DNA from: Gnetum montanum
Lineage: Eukaryota; Streptophyta; Gnetopsida; Gnetales; Gnetaceae
Length of the DNA stretch: 64,000 nucleotides
Assembly: GCA_015680685.1 (NCBI GenBank)
Contig: MNCI01000798.1
Span: 151,013 to 215,012 of the forward strand
Reading direction: 5' to 3'
The stretch's first letter is position 1. Every line of letters begins with the position of its first letter. The notes below the pieces were generated by a model. It was not told the DNA's origin. It saw nothing but the letters and a program-made list of their open reading frames with translations, and did no database searches. This document shows positions 1-12,300 of this stretch, piece by piece. The position numbers were made by a program, and so were the translations under genes.

Positions 1-2765
1 AAATGGATTCCTTTCCAAAAGGGCCTATTTTTGGGAAATGCTTGTTGAAGTCTTAATTAGAGGAGAGTCCTAATAATATCTAAGGCATCTAGATGTCAGA
101 CCAACCACTTAGCAACTAAGGTAATCCCTTGCTTAAAAGAGTTCAAAAGACCTAAGTCGCCTTTATTCTTAGGAAGAGTAACAATATTTCAAGCAACAAG
201 ATTGAAGCCTTTTTGAGAATCTTTAGAGGACCACATGAAGTTATGAAATAATCGTTCAACATTCTGGTAAGCAGCTTGGAAGGTGGCCCAACACGAAAAG
301 TAATACACATGGGTAGACGCACATATATACTTACATACGAGGTACTTACCAACTAGAGTAAGGGGTTTAGTCTTTCATTTTTCAAGTTTCTTTTGAATCC
401 AATAAATAACATGCTCCCAGAGAATAGAGGTTGAACCTCTAAAATGGAAGGGAATTCCCAAAATCGTAATTATGTCTTGATCTTGAAGAAGCTTCCAATT
501 ATATTTGGTTACATGATTGTAATTATTGGTAAAGCTATAAACAGAGGATTTATTCTAATTAATAGTGAAGCTTGAGAATGAGCAATATTACTCCACCGCA
601 GGATAAGAGTCAGTGCAAATTAGCAACATTGTTTTGAACAAGAAAAAAGGAGTTGTCGGCAAAATGCATGTTAAGAAGATGTTGTTGAGGTGAAGAGAGG
701 AAAATCATAGTGAGAACTTCATTTTGAATATCATAGTTTAATTGATGATAAAAAAAAGTCAGCTGCAATGATGAATAGGTAAAAGGTAAGAGGACATGCT
801 TGCCGCATTGACCTATGGATAGGAAAGGAAGAGGTGATGCCAAAGGTAGTGGCTATTCTTGTGGTAGCATTTAAGAATAAGCATGTCACCATATGTAGGA
901 ACTTAGGGCCAAAACCAAGTTTAGTCATGGTTTGTAGAATAAAGTCCCACTTTATGTTGTCATAGGCCTTAGCATAGTCAAGCTTCATTAGGAGAATATC
1001 TTGACCATCATCCTCCACCTACTTAAGACCTTTCCATGCAACAATCACATTATTTAAAATATATCTACTAGGAACAAATCCTGTTTGCTGGGGAGATATA
1101 ATTTGGCCAAGCATTTTTTTCGATCATAAGGATAAGCACTTGGCCCAAATTTTATACACCACATTAAGAAGAGTTATGGAACACTAATTAGAGATACAAG
1201 TAGGATCCTCGGACTTAGGGAGGAGATGAATAATCCCTTGATTTAGATTAGGCCCAAGGGAACCAGTAATGATAGCCTCTCTAATAACCTAGAGAAGATC
1301 ATTTCTTACCAAATCTCAATGAGTTTGAAAAAAATCAATGGGGAAACCATCATAAGCAGGAGCCTTCCCATGAATCAACTTGGAACAAGCTACCTAAAGC
1401 TCCTCCTTGGTGATATCGGTGTCTAGACTTTACAACATAGTAGAGTTGATCAAGCTAGGATAATTGACGGTAGTAGCCTCAAATGATGAGATGTCCATAG
1501 GGGTAGTTTACAAAGGGTTTCATAATGGTTCTTAAGAAATGAGAGGATACTGTTGTCGTTAGTGATGGTGGTGTTATCATTGGAGATTTTGTCTAAGGAA
1601 TGCAAAGCAGAAGATCTATTTAGATACTTGGAAAATTCCTTACAATGTTCATCTTGAATATTTAACCAAGTGAGTCTACTTTTAGTTAATGCACTTTGTG
1701 CTCTGTACACTTCCCATTGTTGAAAGGCTAATCGAGATCTAGCTAACTCGTAAACTAGAGTGTTGAAAGGATCTTGAGCTAATCTATTAATTAGATGTTC
1801 AATAGTAAGGTGAATGTTTTCTTGTTTGGCCCAAGCAGCCATTGCTTTACTGTATAAAAGAGCAAAGTTCCACACTCTACAAGAAGCACGATGCCACCAT
1901 TTAATCTAGCTCACCTGATTTAAGGGCCTAGGTTTGGCATTCTAAAGGTTAGAGAGAAGAAGTTGGATAGAAGGGAAAGAGAAATAATTGTTATGTAGTC
2001 AATAAAGATGGAATTTATGTTTATGATTGCAGCCATGAATCTAGATATATATGGAGATGGGAAGATGATCTAATAAGGTGCTATGTTGATGAACTGTAGT
2101 AGTGGAGAAGGCTTGCCAGAAAGAAAGGATGGAAAAATAGAACCTGTCTAACCTACTGTAGATGCAAGCATGTCCAAAATAGAGATTGCTCCAAGTAAAT
2201 TTGTGGAGGGGATCGCTAGCAGAGGCATCCACCCCATAAGAAAGGTAGAACTTTTCTTAAAGGAAGACCATGTCTAATACTTGGCATTTGGTAGTTAAAG
2301 AAACACTCCCCGTAAGCTTATCTTGAGAGAATTTTATCATATTAAAATCTCCTCAAAAAATCAAAGGCATTGAGGGAAGAAAAATAGCTAGTTCCTACCA
2401 TAGGAGAGCACGTTTTGTAGAATCATTAGGGGCATAAATCAAGCATATACTAGAAAGGTCATGCAAGGAGAAGGTAGCCCAAGAAACTCTATTACTAGAA
2501 TTGAAATCACTTTGAATGATTTTATCTTTCTAGTAAGTTGAGAGGATAATGACAGCTCCCCCTTTCCCACTCCAATAGGACATAGTAAGAATTAATGAGT
2601 GAGGGAAAAACCAATAGGTTGAAAGAGATAAATGATCTTTGAAATCTTAATTTCTTGAAAGAGAACGAAATCAAAAGCAATATTAAGACTGGAAAGAAAG
2701 TTGTCTGCACGCTTCCGTCGAAGCCTATCAATAAGGCTTTGGACATTCCATGACAGGAGGTTCAT
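1..2765 (-). pseudogene. LINE (L1-type) ORF2: endonuclease and reverse transcriptase, decayed, cut by window edge
   Basis: This is the second ORF of a plant L1-type non-LTR retrotransposon, which encodes an apurinic-type endonuclease and a reverse transcriptase for target-primed insertion. The start at 2765 reads MNLLSWNVQSL, the usual opening of a LINE endonuclease. Further in are FVLFQE (about 2640), SRLDRFY and LDHLPI (2230-2040, the SDH-type end of the endonuclease), then WLNIQDEHCKEFSKYL (about 1650) in the linker. RT motifs follow: KLDYAKAYDNIKWDF (about 980) and FADN (about 665), where an active enzyme has FADD. Near 130-250 the C-terminal signature includes LPKNKGDLGLLN. Frames change several times and stops interrupt it, so it is dead. 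The 3' end lies beyond position 1. Confidence 0.85.
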
Positions 2766-3820
2766 GGAGAAGCAAAAGACATGTCGAATGAGAGGTCAAC
2801 ATAAGGTTTAGAAGTTGCAGTATTAATTTCCATTGTTTGTGAAAGGAGGGCAAAGGAGTTGTTTGTAGTGATAGGGGCTAGAAAAGTGTTCAGTGGAGAG
2901 GAAGTGGAGGGTGGAGTTGTAAAGAAAGAAGCTTTGACCTATTTCCTTCGACTACCCATCACAAACTCCTCACCTAAAATAGAGTCCTTGAATGACTTTG
3001 AGGGGATGACATGTGTTGAGGTGTATGTACTTAATTATGATGTTTCTACCTTAGAGGGGCTAGATAGAGAGGAGGACTTTGGAGCTATTTTGAAAGAGGA
3101 TCTGAACCTAAAGGATTCTGATGGCGGGTGGGATCGTGTATTTGGGAAATGGGTTTTTCGGCGACGATGGATTATTTTTTCTTAGCTAAGAAGGGAAATG
3201 TCGAGATATGATGCTCGGCCTAATGATAGTAGTTACACAAGTTTGGAAGATAAAAATAATTAATTTTTTGGGTGAAGAGTTTTCCATCGGCTGCAAGGGT
3301 TAATGAGGTCTTTCTAAGAGCTATATTGAGTTCGGTACAATAACGATAAATTTGAGTTTCATTGATTATAGTGCTATGGTCGAAAATAATAGGACCAAGG
3401 GTGCTCACGATGTCATTTTCTACAAATAAAAAAATGAGTGGAAGATTTGATAATTCCACATAATAGGGAACTGTGTTAAATGTTGAGTCATTAACATTAA
3501 AGTCAAAGCTCTAGGTGTGCACAATTAAAGTTGCATTTCATGTTAGAAAAATTTTAAGAGAGAGAGCATTCTCGACCTGAGAGGCCTCAGGTAGTTCCAT
3601 TAGAATAAAGATTTGAGCATAGTAATAGGCATGAAAAACTTAAATACCTTAGGGCTGAAGGAGGCTTTGGATTTGTGTGTTAATACTTAAAGACCTTGGT
3701 AGAAACCCCACTATTTGAAGAAAAATAAAGTGCATTAAAAATATCATCTAGAAGAAAGAAGTCAATTTTAGGTAAGTTAGAGAAACTTTCTTTGGAAGCA
3801 GAACCTAACAAATCTGCCAT
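2762..3820 (-). pseudogene. LINE ORF1: nucleic-acid-binding protein, decayed
   Basis: This is the first ORF of the same LINE. It probably encoded the RNA-binding chaperone that packages the element's RNA. The chosen start, at 3820, reads MADLLGSASKES. A stop at 2764-2762 is in the same nominal frame and would give about 352 codons, a usual size for plant L1 ORF1. Around 3220-3460 the translation resembles the DUF4283/CCHC-type region of plant ORF1 proteins: a stretch ending TLAADGKLF followed by LCNYYHLAEHHIS, a degraded Cys/His knuckle with one Cys changed to Tyr. Frameshifts are present. Its stop overlaps the ORF2 start as ATGA. Confidence 0.7.
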
Positions 3821-4560
3821 TGCAAAACCCTTATGAAACTAACCTTGTAACACTAACAAGATCACTCATTATCGCAGAGCAAGTGAACACCACCACTGCA
3901 CCCCCACAATGCAAAACAACACGTAGCACCAGAGCATAGCCACTCATGGCAACACCAAACTATACAATAATGATGTAGAATAACCCCTCCAACCACTGAA
4001 TCGAGCCATGAGGCGAGTGCAGTGGTAGTTGCACCAACAACAATGGTAGAGGAAACCGTTAGTTACTGAGAAAACACTAAATGGTAGAGACATGCCACAC
4101 TGCCCACACAAATCAGCGAAGCTTGCACACCACCACCACAACACAATAGCAACGTAGATTCGCCCAACCGCTCTATATAATTGCTAGGCAGTAACAACTA
4201 CAATCGTAGTATAGAATACCATGGAAAGCTGCCACTGCAAATCATTAAATGCAGAGAGAGGTAGAGCAGCCAGCACCAACAATGAATCAAGGTGCGAACT
4301 GCAAAGATGCGAGTAGCACAGCAAGAGAGGATTTTTGCTGATCGAAAACCAAAGCAAAACCACAAGAAATCACGATTAGGGTTATAGCAACGAAGAACAT
4401 AGACGCAATTGCTCATCACTAGTCACAGGGTGAGGCAAACCAACCAGTGGTGGCGTTGCCATGGATCATGGAGCATAGGAGTGCTCGATGACATAGCAAC
4501 GTAGCAAGAAAAGGGAATCAACAATCACTTTGTAGCTCCGATACTTTTGTGTTTGACCTA
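3821..4560 (-). other. Probable LINE 5' leader
   Basis: This stretch lies directly upstream of the LINE ORF1 start and is richer in C, A and G than the flanking DNA. It has many CA-, CCA- and GCA-containing runs. No ORF with recognisable homology was found. A 5' UTR with internal promoter is the expected content; the upstream limit near 4560, where the sequence becomes AT-rich, is a guess. Confidence 0.35.
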
Positions 4561-4844
4561 TTACATATACTTAGATGGCAAACCACTTAACCTTGCACTT
4601 AATAAATTTAAAATTTGTAAAATTAAGAAATCAACCACTTAACCTGGCACTTATTATTGCAATTGCATACCATTGTTCTATGTAGGTTGGTTTACACACA
4701 ATATTTTTTGAATTATTTAAGCATGTATCTCTGGGTCAAATGATCATGGAATGTACATGAATGGGTTACAGGCAGGGGTGGGACCCCAAGACATATGTAA
4801 GCATGGTTAAAGATGATCATGGAATACACATGAATAGATTGCAT

Positions 4845-4985
4845 GAAATGACCCATAAACCATTGTGGAGAGGTTTATGGTTTTTCCACACGACTATACT
4901 AGTAAAGATTTAAATGAAATGACCCATAAACCGTTGTGGAGAGGTTTAGGGTTTTCCCACACGACTCTACTGGTAAAGATTTAAA
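4845..4985. repeat. 71 bp direct repeat, two copies
   Basis: Two head-to-tail copies (4845-4915 and 4916-4985) begin GAAATGACCCATAAACC and end near GTAAAGATTTAAA. They differ by a handful of substitutions. The pair lies 240-380 bp upstream of the U2 snRNA start, outside the recognisable core promoter. Confidence 0.85.
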
Positions 4986-5147
4986 ACAATCCACCTACCC
5001 TTTACTTGCTAGCATTTTAACATCACGTGGGTCAGTTGCTGCGATAAGTTCGTTGTGGTTTGTATTAGACTTTGGCCTTTCAAAACGCTGAGCGTTTGCG
5101 CTGTTTATAACGCAGCAAAGAAGAAGAAACCCTTACTTACGGCGATA

Positions 5148-5198
5148 GTGCCACATGTTGCACACAATGAATTCGACCAGCCTTATCGTGCTTTAAAA
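5148..5198 (+). promoter_or_regulatory. U2 snRNA promoter: USE-like and TATA-like elements
   Basis: GTGCCACATGT at 5148-5158 matches the plant upstream sequence element RTCCCACATCG at 8 of 11 positions. A TATA-like TTTAAAA lies at 5192-5198, about 30 bp before the RNA start. The gap between the two is 33 bp. In plants that spacing (about 33-34 bp) marks RNA polymerase II snRNA genes, whereas polymerase III U6-type genes have about 10 bp less. This fits U2, a polymerase II transcript. Confidence 0.7.
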
Positions 5199-5223
5199 CC
5201 ACATTCCAGCAACAATTTCAACC

Positions 5224-5420
5224 ATACCTTTCTCGGCCTTTTGGCTAAGATCAAGTGTAGTATCTGTTCTTATCAGTTTAATATCTGATACGTGGTTCAA
5301 TGAACCACTTTCGATATTAAATTAATTTTTTTCACGGGGAAGGGCAATTAAGGTAGCTTGCTACCTGTGTCTTTCGTGCGTCGCCTTTGCTTTGCACTAC
5401 ATTAGAAGCCCGGCGTACCC
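5224..5420 (+). ncRNA. U2: U2 spliceosomal snRNA
   Basis: U2 snRNA pairs with the intron branch point in the major spliceosome. The first ~65 nt (ATACCTTTCTCGGCCTTTTG onward) match the highly conserved plant U2 5' half, including the branch-point-pairing GTAGTA at 5257-5262. Stem IIa forms exactly from GTGGTTC (5292-5298) and GAACCAC (5302-5308). A U-rich Sm site lies at about 5324-5332. Stem III is AGGTAG (5351-5356) with CTACCT (5361-5366). The distal TTGCACTAC loop is present. Length is about 197 nt, normal for plant U2. Stem IV and the bases after the Sm site differ from typical angiosperm U2, so this may be a divergent variant, but paired stems and promoter spacing argue for a working gene. 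Confidence 0.93.
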
Positions 5421-5423
5421 CAC

Positions 5424-5438
5424 CAAATTCCTGTATAA
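5424..5438 (+). terminator. U2 snRNA 3' box-like element
   Basis: CA at 5424-5425 followed after 6 nt by TGTATAA (5432-5438) fits the plant snRNA 3'-end signal CA(N3-10)AGTNNAA, except that the A of AGT is T. It lies a few bases after the expected RNA end, the normal position. Confidence 0.5.
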
Positions 5439-8400
5439 ATTAAAAGAATTACGTTCAAAGATCATAGTTGTTGGGTTAGCAACATTGACCATCAAGATTT
5501 TAATGAGATGTTCACAACAGGGCAGGGCATGTGGATTCCTGTGTTGGACCGGCACATGGTTCCTTTGTTTGTTCGTGTCTTACCACAGAACGTATGATTA
5601 ATGGTGAAGATGAACTCATTGTCAAGTTAGATCAAATTTGAAGCATTGCAAAACTGAGGTGAGGTGAGATAATATGGAGTTGTTTAACCGTACGGAGATC
5701 CTCACCCACGTTGCCATGATATGCATCATCATCCACTTTGCATGATTGTGTATTAAAGCAATACTGGTTGATCAATGCCTTTGTTGCTTGTTTGTTTTTT
5801 TTAAAAAAAGTTTATCAAGATTTAAATATGGTAATTAAGTAGAAGATTTGTTCCAGTTTTTTGAGCTAAAATTATTAACCTTGGTACTTCTTTATGAGAT
5901 TTTCAGAACTCATCAAGAATATATCAAAATCTTTTAAAAGCTTTATTTTTAAAAATGTCCTATAGACCCTTTAAAATCTCGAAAATGCAATAAGGCATTT
6001 CAAAAATTTTCCTAAGAAGTTTATTTATTTTTGCTACATGAAAAAAAGTGTATTTCATACATGGAATGCTATTGCCTTTTGTTTTATTCTTATATGTGTT
6101 ACCTTTAATTTGCTTATTGATGCCATATTAATATGCATCATCATCCACTTTGCATGATTTTGTATTAATCATCCACTTTCCATGATTTTGTATTAAAGTA
6201 GTAGTGGTTGATGAATGTCTCTGTGACTTGCTTTTTTTTTTATAAAAAAATATTATTAAGATTTAAATACGATATTCAAGTAGAAGATTTGCTAGAATTA
6301 TGAATTGATCATTAACCTTGGCATTTGTTTATGAGGTTTCAAGACTCATCAAGAACATATCAAAACCTTCTAAAAGCTTTATTTTTTTAATGTCTTATAG
6401 ACCCTTTAAAGTATGGAGAATGTAATAAAGCATTTTGAAAATTCTCTTAAAAAACTTATTTATTTTTGTTACATGAAAAAAGCTATATTTCTTACATGGA
6501 AAGCTATTGTCTTTTGTTTTATTTTTATCAATTTTAACTTTAATTTTTACTTTTAATTTTGCTTGTTCCAATGCTAATTTAGATGGAATAGTACCAACAA
6601 CAACCTCACCTTTAAAGCTTTCAATTTTCTTAAGCTCACCCATGTATATTAGAAAGTATGTTTAGAAGTCCATTATTATTATTCAAGCACAATTGCTAAG
6701 ATGCAAATGAAAAATCCTTAGTGTTGTAAAAATTAATAGAAAAATCATGTTCAAACTCCATTTTGATTCAGATTTAATAAGACACGGATGTAGATCATTA
6801 AGAAATAACATTAATATAAACTATCTGGTACCTTTGGAGTTTGGAGTTATCTAAAAGTAATGAATTTTTCTAGGGTTGGAGATTCTTGTAACACACATGC
6901 ACCTTGAAAGCAATCCATATCTCTTTCTATAAAATTGTTCCTTCTCATATACCATGTTCAAGTTGCACTAGGCAACATGATTGGTTGACCCAACATTAAT
7001 GTTTTTGTTAAAAAGCGTCTAGTGACATGTAATGAATGCTCTCCAAATTGCTTTAGAACTAATGCAATGCTAATCATGCTTAGAACATGACAAGGATCAA
7101 CTGCCAAGGTATTTGAAAATGCTAGTAGAAATTTCTTCTATAGCCAACTCCATTTTATTGGGATAAAGATAAGATGAAAATGATGTGATTTGAAGGATAG
7201 TACCTTTGCATACCATTTAGCATATGAATGCTCTTTAAAATTCTTAGTTTTATCTAATTAAATATCTCCATTTTAAAACCTTTCCAATATTAGATAAAGA
7301 TAAGATAAATCTTACCATGTCTCATGCTCTAAACTTCTATCCTCACCATATTTGTATTTTGTTCCTCCCTACCCTTGAAGTCTTTTTGAGTTTGAACAAA
7401 AGCTAGAAGAATTGTGTATGTCCCAAAGGCTTGCATAGACTTTCTTTATATGAATGCTCTTTAAAATTCTTAGCTTTATTTAAATAAAGATTTTCATCTT
7501 CAAAGCTTCCCAGAAAAATTTTGTGATGCCTCATGCTCTAGACATCTGTTGTCACCTCCTTTGTCTATTGTTATTCTTTGGATGAAGCTAGAAGAAGCTT
7601 GTATATCTTAATGCCTTAAATAAATTTTCCTTGTACCATCTCCACTTTTGCTTAGATGCAATTAATCTCCCTGTTTCCACTTGCCTATCTCATTCAACAT
7701 AGCTTTAGTAATGTCTCTATAGAGTTAAGTTTTTTTGAGCAACTAATATAAGAGCCAGAAACTTATAACCTTGTAATGAAACATCTAGTTATCAATTTGA
7801 AGTACAAGTTTGCAAATTTCAGAGATGTTTTAAATTTTCATTACTTAGTATGTTAAATGCCCATTTGAAAATATCACTTTCAGATCATTAAATCCCCTCT
7901 ACAATGCAACTCCAAATCCAAAAGTAAGTTATTGGTCATATTAGTTAAGTGCTTAAAATTGTCTTTTCACTTTTTAAATATTCTACTTACAAACTGCACA
8001 CCTTCATCAAAGTAGTGTAAAGTTTAAGCATATAATTTTGTTGTATATATATAATTTAGACATATGTTTATATTTTCTAATACAATGTGTCAAGTATATT
8101 GTTGCTATTCTTTGTAGCTTGCTTTATGCTAGGGTCTAGTGAGAACACATATGGTTACTGTTTTGCAACCCTTGCACTTCTACAATGGGGCTGTAGTGTG
8201 TTGTGATACATGGAGAGTAGATCCCATATATCATTTATAGTCAAAACTTTGATTTTGAACCACATTGATATTATAGACAAGATGCATATCGACTTTATAA
8301 ATATTGTAAGCCTAGATGTCATCACTACATTCATATAATCAACCAAAATAAATTATTTTGATTTTTCTAGGGATCTTTTGTGAAAAATTGAATGATACTT

Positions 8401-9024
8401 CTATTAATCATTTGGCATGAAATGCTGGCAAATTCAACCAAGTTCATGTTTCACTAGTATTATGTAAAATATAAGAAAATCATATAATATGGAAAAAGTT
8501 TGGAATGTGATGCAGAACTTTTACATTTGGGTAAGAACTCTTTGCTTCTACTTATAGGTATGGTTAGTAGTATGGAACATTGTTCAATGCTAGCTTGCTT
8601 GAACATAGAAACATAGAACATTGGAATTTTAGAACTAATGTTGAAGCTTCTTTAAAGAATAACAAATATAGTTTGGGAGATAATGTCCTTGCAAAATATT
8701 TAAGGAAAAGATTGAATGCTCATATGCAATAGTTATTCACCATGCTTCATTTCATCTCTAAATTTCATTTCCTAAAATTTCTCCTATTCTCAAATGTGTT
8801 TGGGCATTTACTTCCTCCACTCTTGATCATGGAAAATGCAACTTTATCTTTGTGGAACTTTGGCCTTCTTATGGTTGATAATTTCTAACATGTCCAATGT
8901 AACTTTATCGTTATGAAACTTTAGCCCTTCTATAGTTGACAATTTTTACATTTGTTTCCATGATTATGTGTGACTCCATTTAAGAGTAGTTGTAGATATT
9001 AAATATATAGAAATGTTGATGATG
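5439..9024. other. AT-rich intergenic DNA, no gene seen
   Basis: Only short ORFs without recognisable homology occur here. The visible structure is local duplication: a ~400 bp tandem duplication (listed separately) and a weaker repeat at about 7205-7410 and 7450-7600, both copies containing ATGAATGCTCTTTAAAATTC. No RNA gene or LTR boundary was recognised. Confidence 0.6.
5717..6530. repeat. Tandem duplication of ~400 bp downstream of U2
   Basis: Positions about 5717-6105 and 6127-6530 are two direct copies. Shared landmarks in the same order are ATGCATCATCATCCACTTTG, GATTTAAATA, AAAGCTTTATTTTT, CCTATAGACCCTTTAAA-like text and CTACATGAAAAAA. The second copy has an extra short internal repeat of the CATCCACTTT...TGTATTA segment (about 6140-6195). 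It contains no ORF of note. Confidence 0.8.
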
Positions 9025-9603
9025 TGAAGTATGGTCACTTTAATTTGATTAACCCTTCAAAACACACTAAATCCAGATTGTAGGAAAAATAAATAAATTG
9101 TTAGAAAACAAAAAACTAGCTATCTTCTATTAATTTTGAAAGAAGATCTCAAAATACAATGGAACCATAATCCCATAGATCATCACACAATAACACACTT
9201 AAAAATATTGTAGAGTAGGAGGTTCTATAATTGCACATATGATTGACCTCAATGCAAAGTTCAATCAAACTTGGATCTCTTCCCACACACACATAGAGGA
9301 CCAAGATCCACACACAATGGTCAAATCCACACATAGTTAACCATATAACTCTCTTCCTTACAACATGAAAAAGACTAATATCTATCATAAAACAAAGCTA
9401 GTACATAGCTAACACTTTAGGAAAATATTTTCCATGCTTAACATAGAGATTCATGGTTATTTCTAAGTTGTAACTACTATTTTAGAATTTTCTCCTAGTT
9501 GAATAAGACATCTACAAGCTTGATAAGATGTCTTCCTAGAAATTCTAGCTTGCAGACAAAACTATACTCAACAATGGCTCTTTTAGGTTCCTCCAAACCT
9601 ACA
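9025..9603 (-). repeat. Element D 3' LTR, internally shortened
   Basis: It begins TGAAGTATGGTCAC and ends CCTACA in forward sense, aligning with the 5' LTR at 18514-19260. It is about 170 bp shorter because the part rich in AAGATGTCT-like repeats is mostly missing. The inner end lies close to the RNase H remnant. Confidence 0.6.
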
Positions 9604-9639
9604 AAAAATCTAAATCATGTTCATATAAATTAACAAACT

Positions 9640-10925
9640 CATTCATACCTTCCACGTGACGAATGTTGAAGTTCAAATCCTAGATAAAGCATTTGCCACT
9701 ACATTAGCTTTCTCATTGTTGTGCTTGAGCACAAAATTGAACTCCTATAATTGTGCCATCCACTTCATGTTTTTCGCATTCAAATTCTTTTGGAAATTAG
9801 GAAATTTAAGTGCTTGGTGGTTAGTCATCAAGGTGAACTCCTTAGATAATAAATAATGCTCAATGCTTGATTGCTTAAAGAATAGCATATAATTCTTTCT
9901 CATATATGTTATATTTCTACCTTCACTTATTCAATTTTTCTAAAAATAAAGCAATAGGTCTTAATGCTATTGAAAGCATCCCTCCAATGGTAAGTCCACT
10001 TGCACCCACTTGTACCTATAAAAGCATATAAGAATTTCATATTGCAAGCACTGGTTCTTGTATTTTTTCCTTTAACAAGTAAAAGCTTCTTTAGGTTTTA
10101 TCACACCACTTAAAATATTAATTCTTCTTCAACAAAGCAAACATAGGTCATGATATACCATTGAAATTTTAATGAACATTCTATAAAAACTTAGTAAATC
10201 ATACCTCCCGAGCATTTTTAGGGGCTGGCCTATCTCTAATAGCCTTTACCTTTATAGCTTCCATCCAAATTTGATTTTTAGAAATCACATGTCCCAAGTA
10301 GGTAATATTCCTTTTGAAGAAATGGCTCTTCTTCATGTTGATAACTAAATATACCTCCTCTAATTTGAGAAATACTCTTCTCAAATGCTCCAAGTGCTCC
10401 TTCTCATTAGAAGCTCATTCTCATTAGAATTGTATATCAAGATAGCATAAAAGAAGACAATACAACACTTACTAATCAAATACTTGAGGACATCATGCAT
10501 CAACCTCATTAATGTGGTAGGACTATATGTGAGCCTAAATGGCATCGCTAAGCACTCAAACAATTCATTCATTATCTTAAAAGTGGTCTTCCATTCATCA
10601 CCAAATTTGATTTAAATTTGATGGTATCCATTATTTAAATCAATTTTGTTGAAAAGATTTACATTGGTAAGAACATCAAGGTTACAATCTATTCTTAGAA
10701 AAGGAAACCTATAACACACTATTATCTTATTCATAGCTCTTGAATTGATGCATAGTTGTCATTCCTTGTTTAGTGTAATTATTGTTGGAATTACATAAGG
10801 AGAGATTGACTTCCTCACAAAGCCATTTACAAGTAGCTCCTCTACTTGCCTTTACAATTCAATCCTTTGATTTAGTGCCATCCTCTATTAGGAGCATGAC
10901 ATAAATAATAGAGGTAGTTAGAATA
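9640..10925 (-). pseudogene. Element D pol: reverse transcriptase and RNase H, dead
   Basis: The translation runs from the RT N-terminus (GFVRKSISPYVIPTIITLNK near 10800) through MPFRLTYSPTTLMRLMHDV (about 10530), then LGHVISKNQIWMEAIKVKA (about 10280), to RNase H text TNHQALKFPNFQKNLNAKNM and KANVVANALSRI (9800-9680). The RT active-site segment reads IVFFYAILIYNS where YFDDILIYS-type sequence is expected, so both aspartates are lost. Several stops and frameshifts interrupt it. The wording of RT and RNase H is chromovirus-like. No integrase follows. Confidence 0.8.
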
Positions 10926-10949
10926 TTCCACAAGCATGAAAGGGAAATT

Positions 10950-12300
10950 CACATCAAAAGGCTTGATATGAATAACATCCCTAAATTTTCGAGAGGCTAT
11001 AACTCTGATCCACAACAACACTTACAAGCCTTCCATGATGCATGTGCCTTGTAGAACATTGAGAGTAAGTAGCAAAAGCTTAAGTTCTTTTTTAGGATAC
11101 TAGTTGATGAAGCTAAAAGTTGGTATAGATTGTTGGAAGTAGATTCAATCCATCAATGGTCCATAATGCTGGAGCTCTTCAATGAGAAATACCAAACCTA
11201 TGCGAGAGTGTCCAACCTAAGAAAACTAATTCAAGGATGGAGGCAAGAAAAACATGAATCTTGGATGTGGCCTTGGATAGATACTATTCACTACTACATA
11301 GATGTCTAGGCCATGATTTCTTTCAAAAAGAGTAGCTTTACACATCATAGATGGGCTTCATAACCAAACTAGAGAGACCCTTTGGATTTATGCCCAAGGT
11401 TAGTTATCAAAAGTGAAAGCCCATCAGATACAAATGCTAGTTCAACAGGTGGCAAAGGAAGAAGGAGAGCTATGTAAATGAGAGAATGTAGAGAAATATA
11501 ACTAGGATCCAAGTCGTCAAAAGAAGGGGATCTATATATATGATGAGGAAGAAGAGGTAGCTCTTGATGAGGTGATCACAACAAACCTTGCCAATACAAA
11601 AGTCTATCACTAAACTTGAAGCAAGGACAGATAAGATATGGGAGTTGATAAATGACAAAGTTATGACCTACGTGAAAATCGTAGATGAGAGGGTAATGCA
11701 AAAAGGATCAAGTGATCAAAATAAGAAGAGGAAAAGGAACAGAGAAATAGGTAGAAACACTTATCGGCATAAAGGAAAAATAACTATAGTAGAAGAGGTT
11801 ATAAGCTCAACCACAAAAGAGGATGATGGATGTGACATCTACCAATATGACCAGCCAAAGGGCTATTGCCTAGTTATGTTACATCTACAAGAGTTTGGGG
11901 CTTTTGATTTGAATCCCAATTTTGTACAAAAGCAAATGCCTGGGAAATTAACTTACTCACAAGGTAATTATAGATAGTCCTACAACAAATCGTACTATTC
12001 TAGTGGGACTTCTTATCAACCTTAAAAATACTATCACTTAAAGCGACAAAACCTAGAGTCATGGGGGATGCTATCAATAAACCAACAATACCCTTATTGC
12101 TAGCTAGACCCATATGACTACTATGTTCAACAACTTGTTTCTCCAAATGGTTCTACTTCCTTTACCTCAAATCACTACTATCACTCTTCTAAATATCATC
12201 AACTCGTAGCATCTCCTATGGGATCACCATCTCAAACCTCTTATTCTCCATAACATCGTTAATATTCTCATACTTTCCTTCACCATATGTTACCACCAAC
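10950..12300 (+). pseudogene. Element A1 gag, degraded
   Basis: Gag forms the particle that packages element RNA. Reading by homology to element A's gag, the text starts LDMNNIPKF near 10955, continues HLQAFHDACAL, then DEAKSWYRLLEVDSIHQW (about 11110), EKYQTYARVSNLRKLIQGW (about 11190), and a C-terminal part (11588-11977, open) with KKRKRNREIGRN and CDIYQYDQPKGY. The corresponding A sequence is CEICQYNDPKGC, so one putative metal-binding Cys became Tyr. A Tyr/Pro/Gln-rich tail follows to about 12300. Frameshifts and stops occur before 11588. Confidence 0.75.

Noticed and set aside
2859-3185. 108-codon forward ORF
   Set aside because: Antisense to LINE ORF1; no recognisable protein features.
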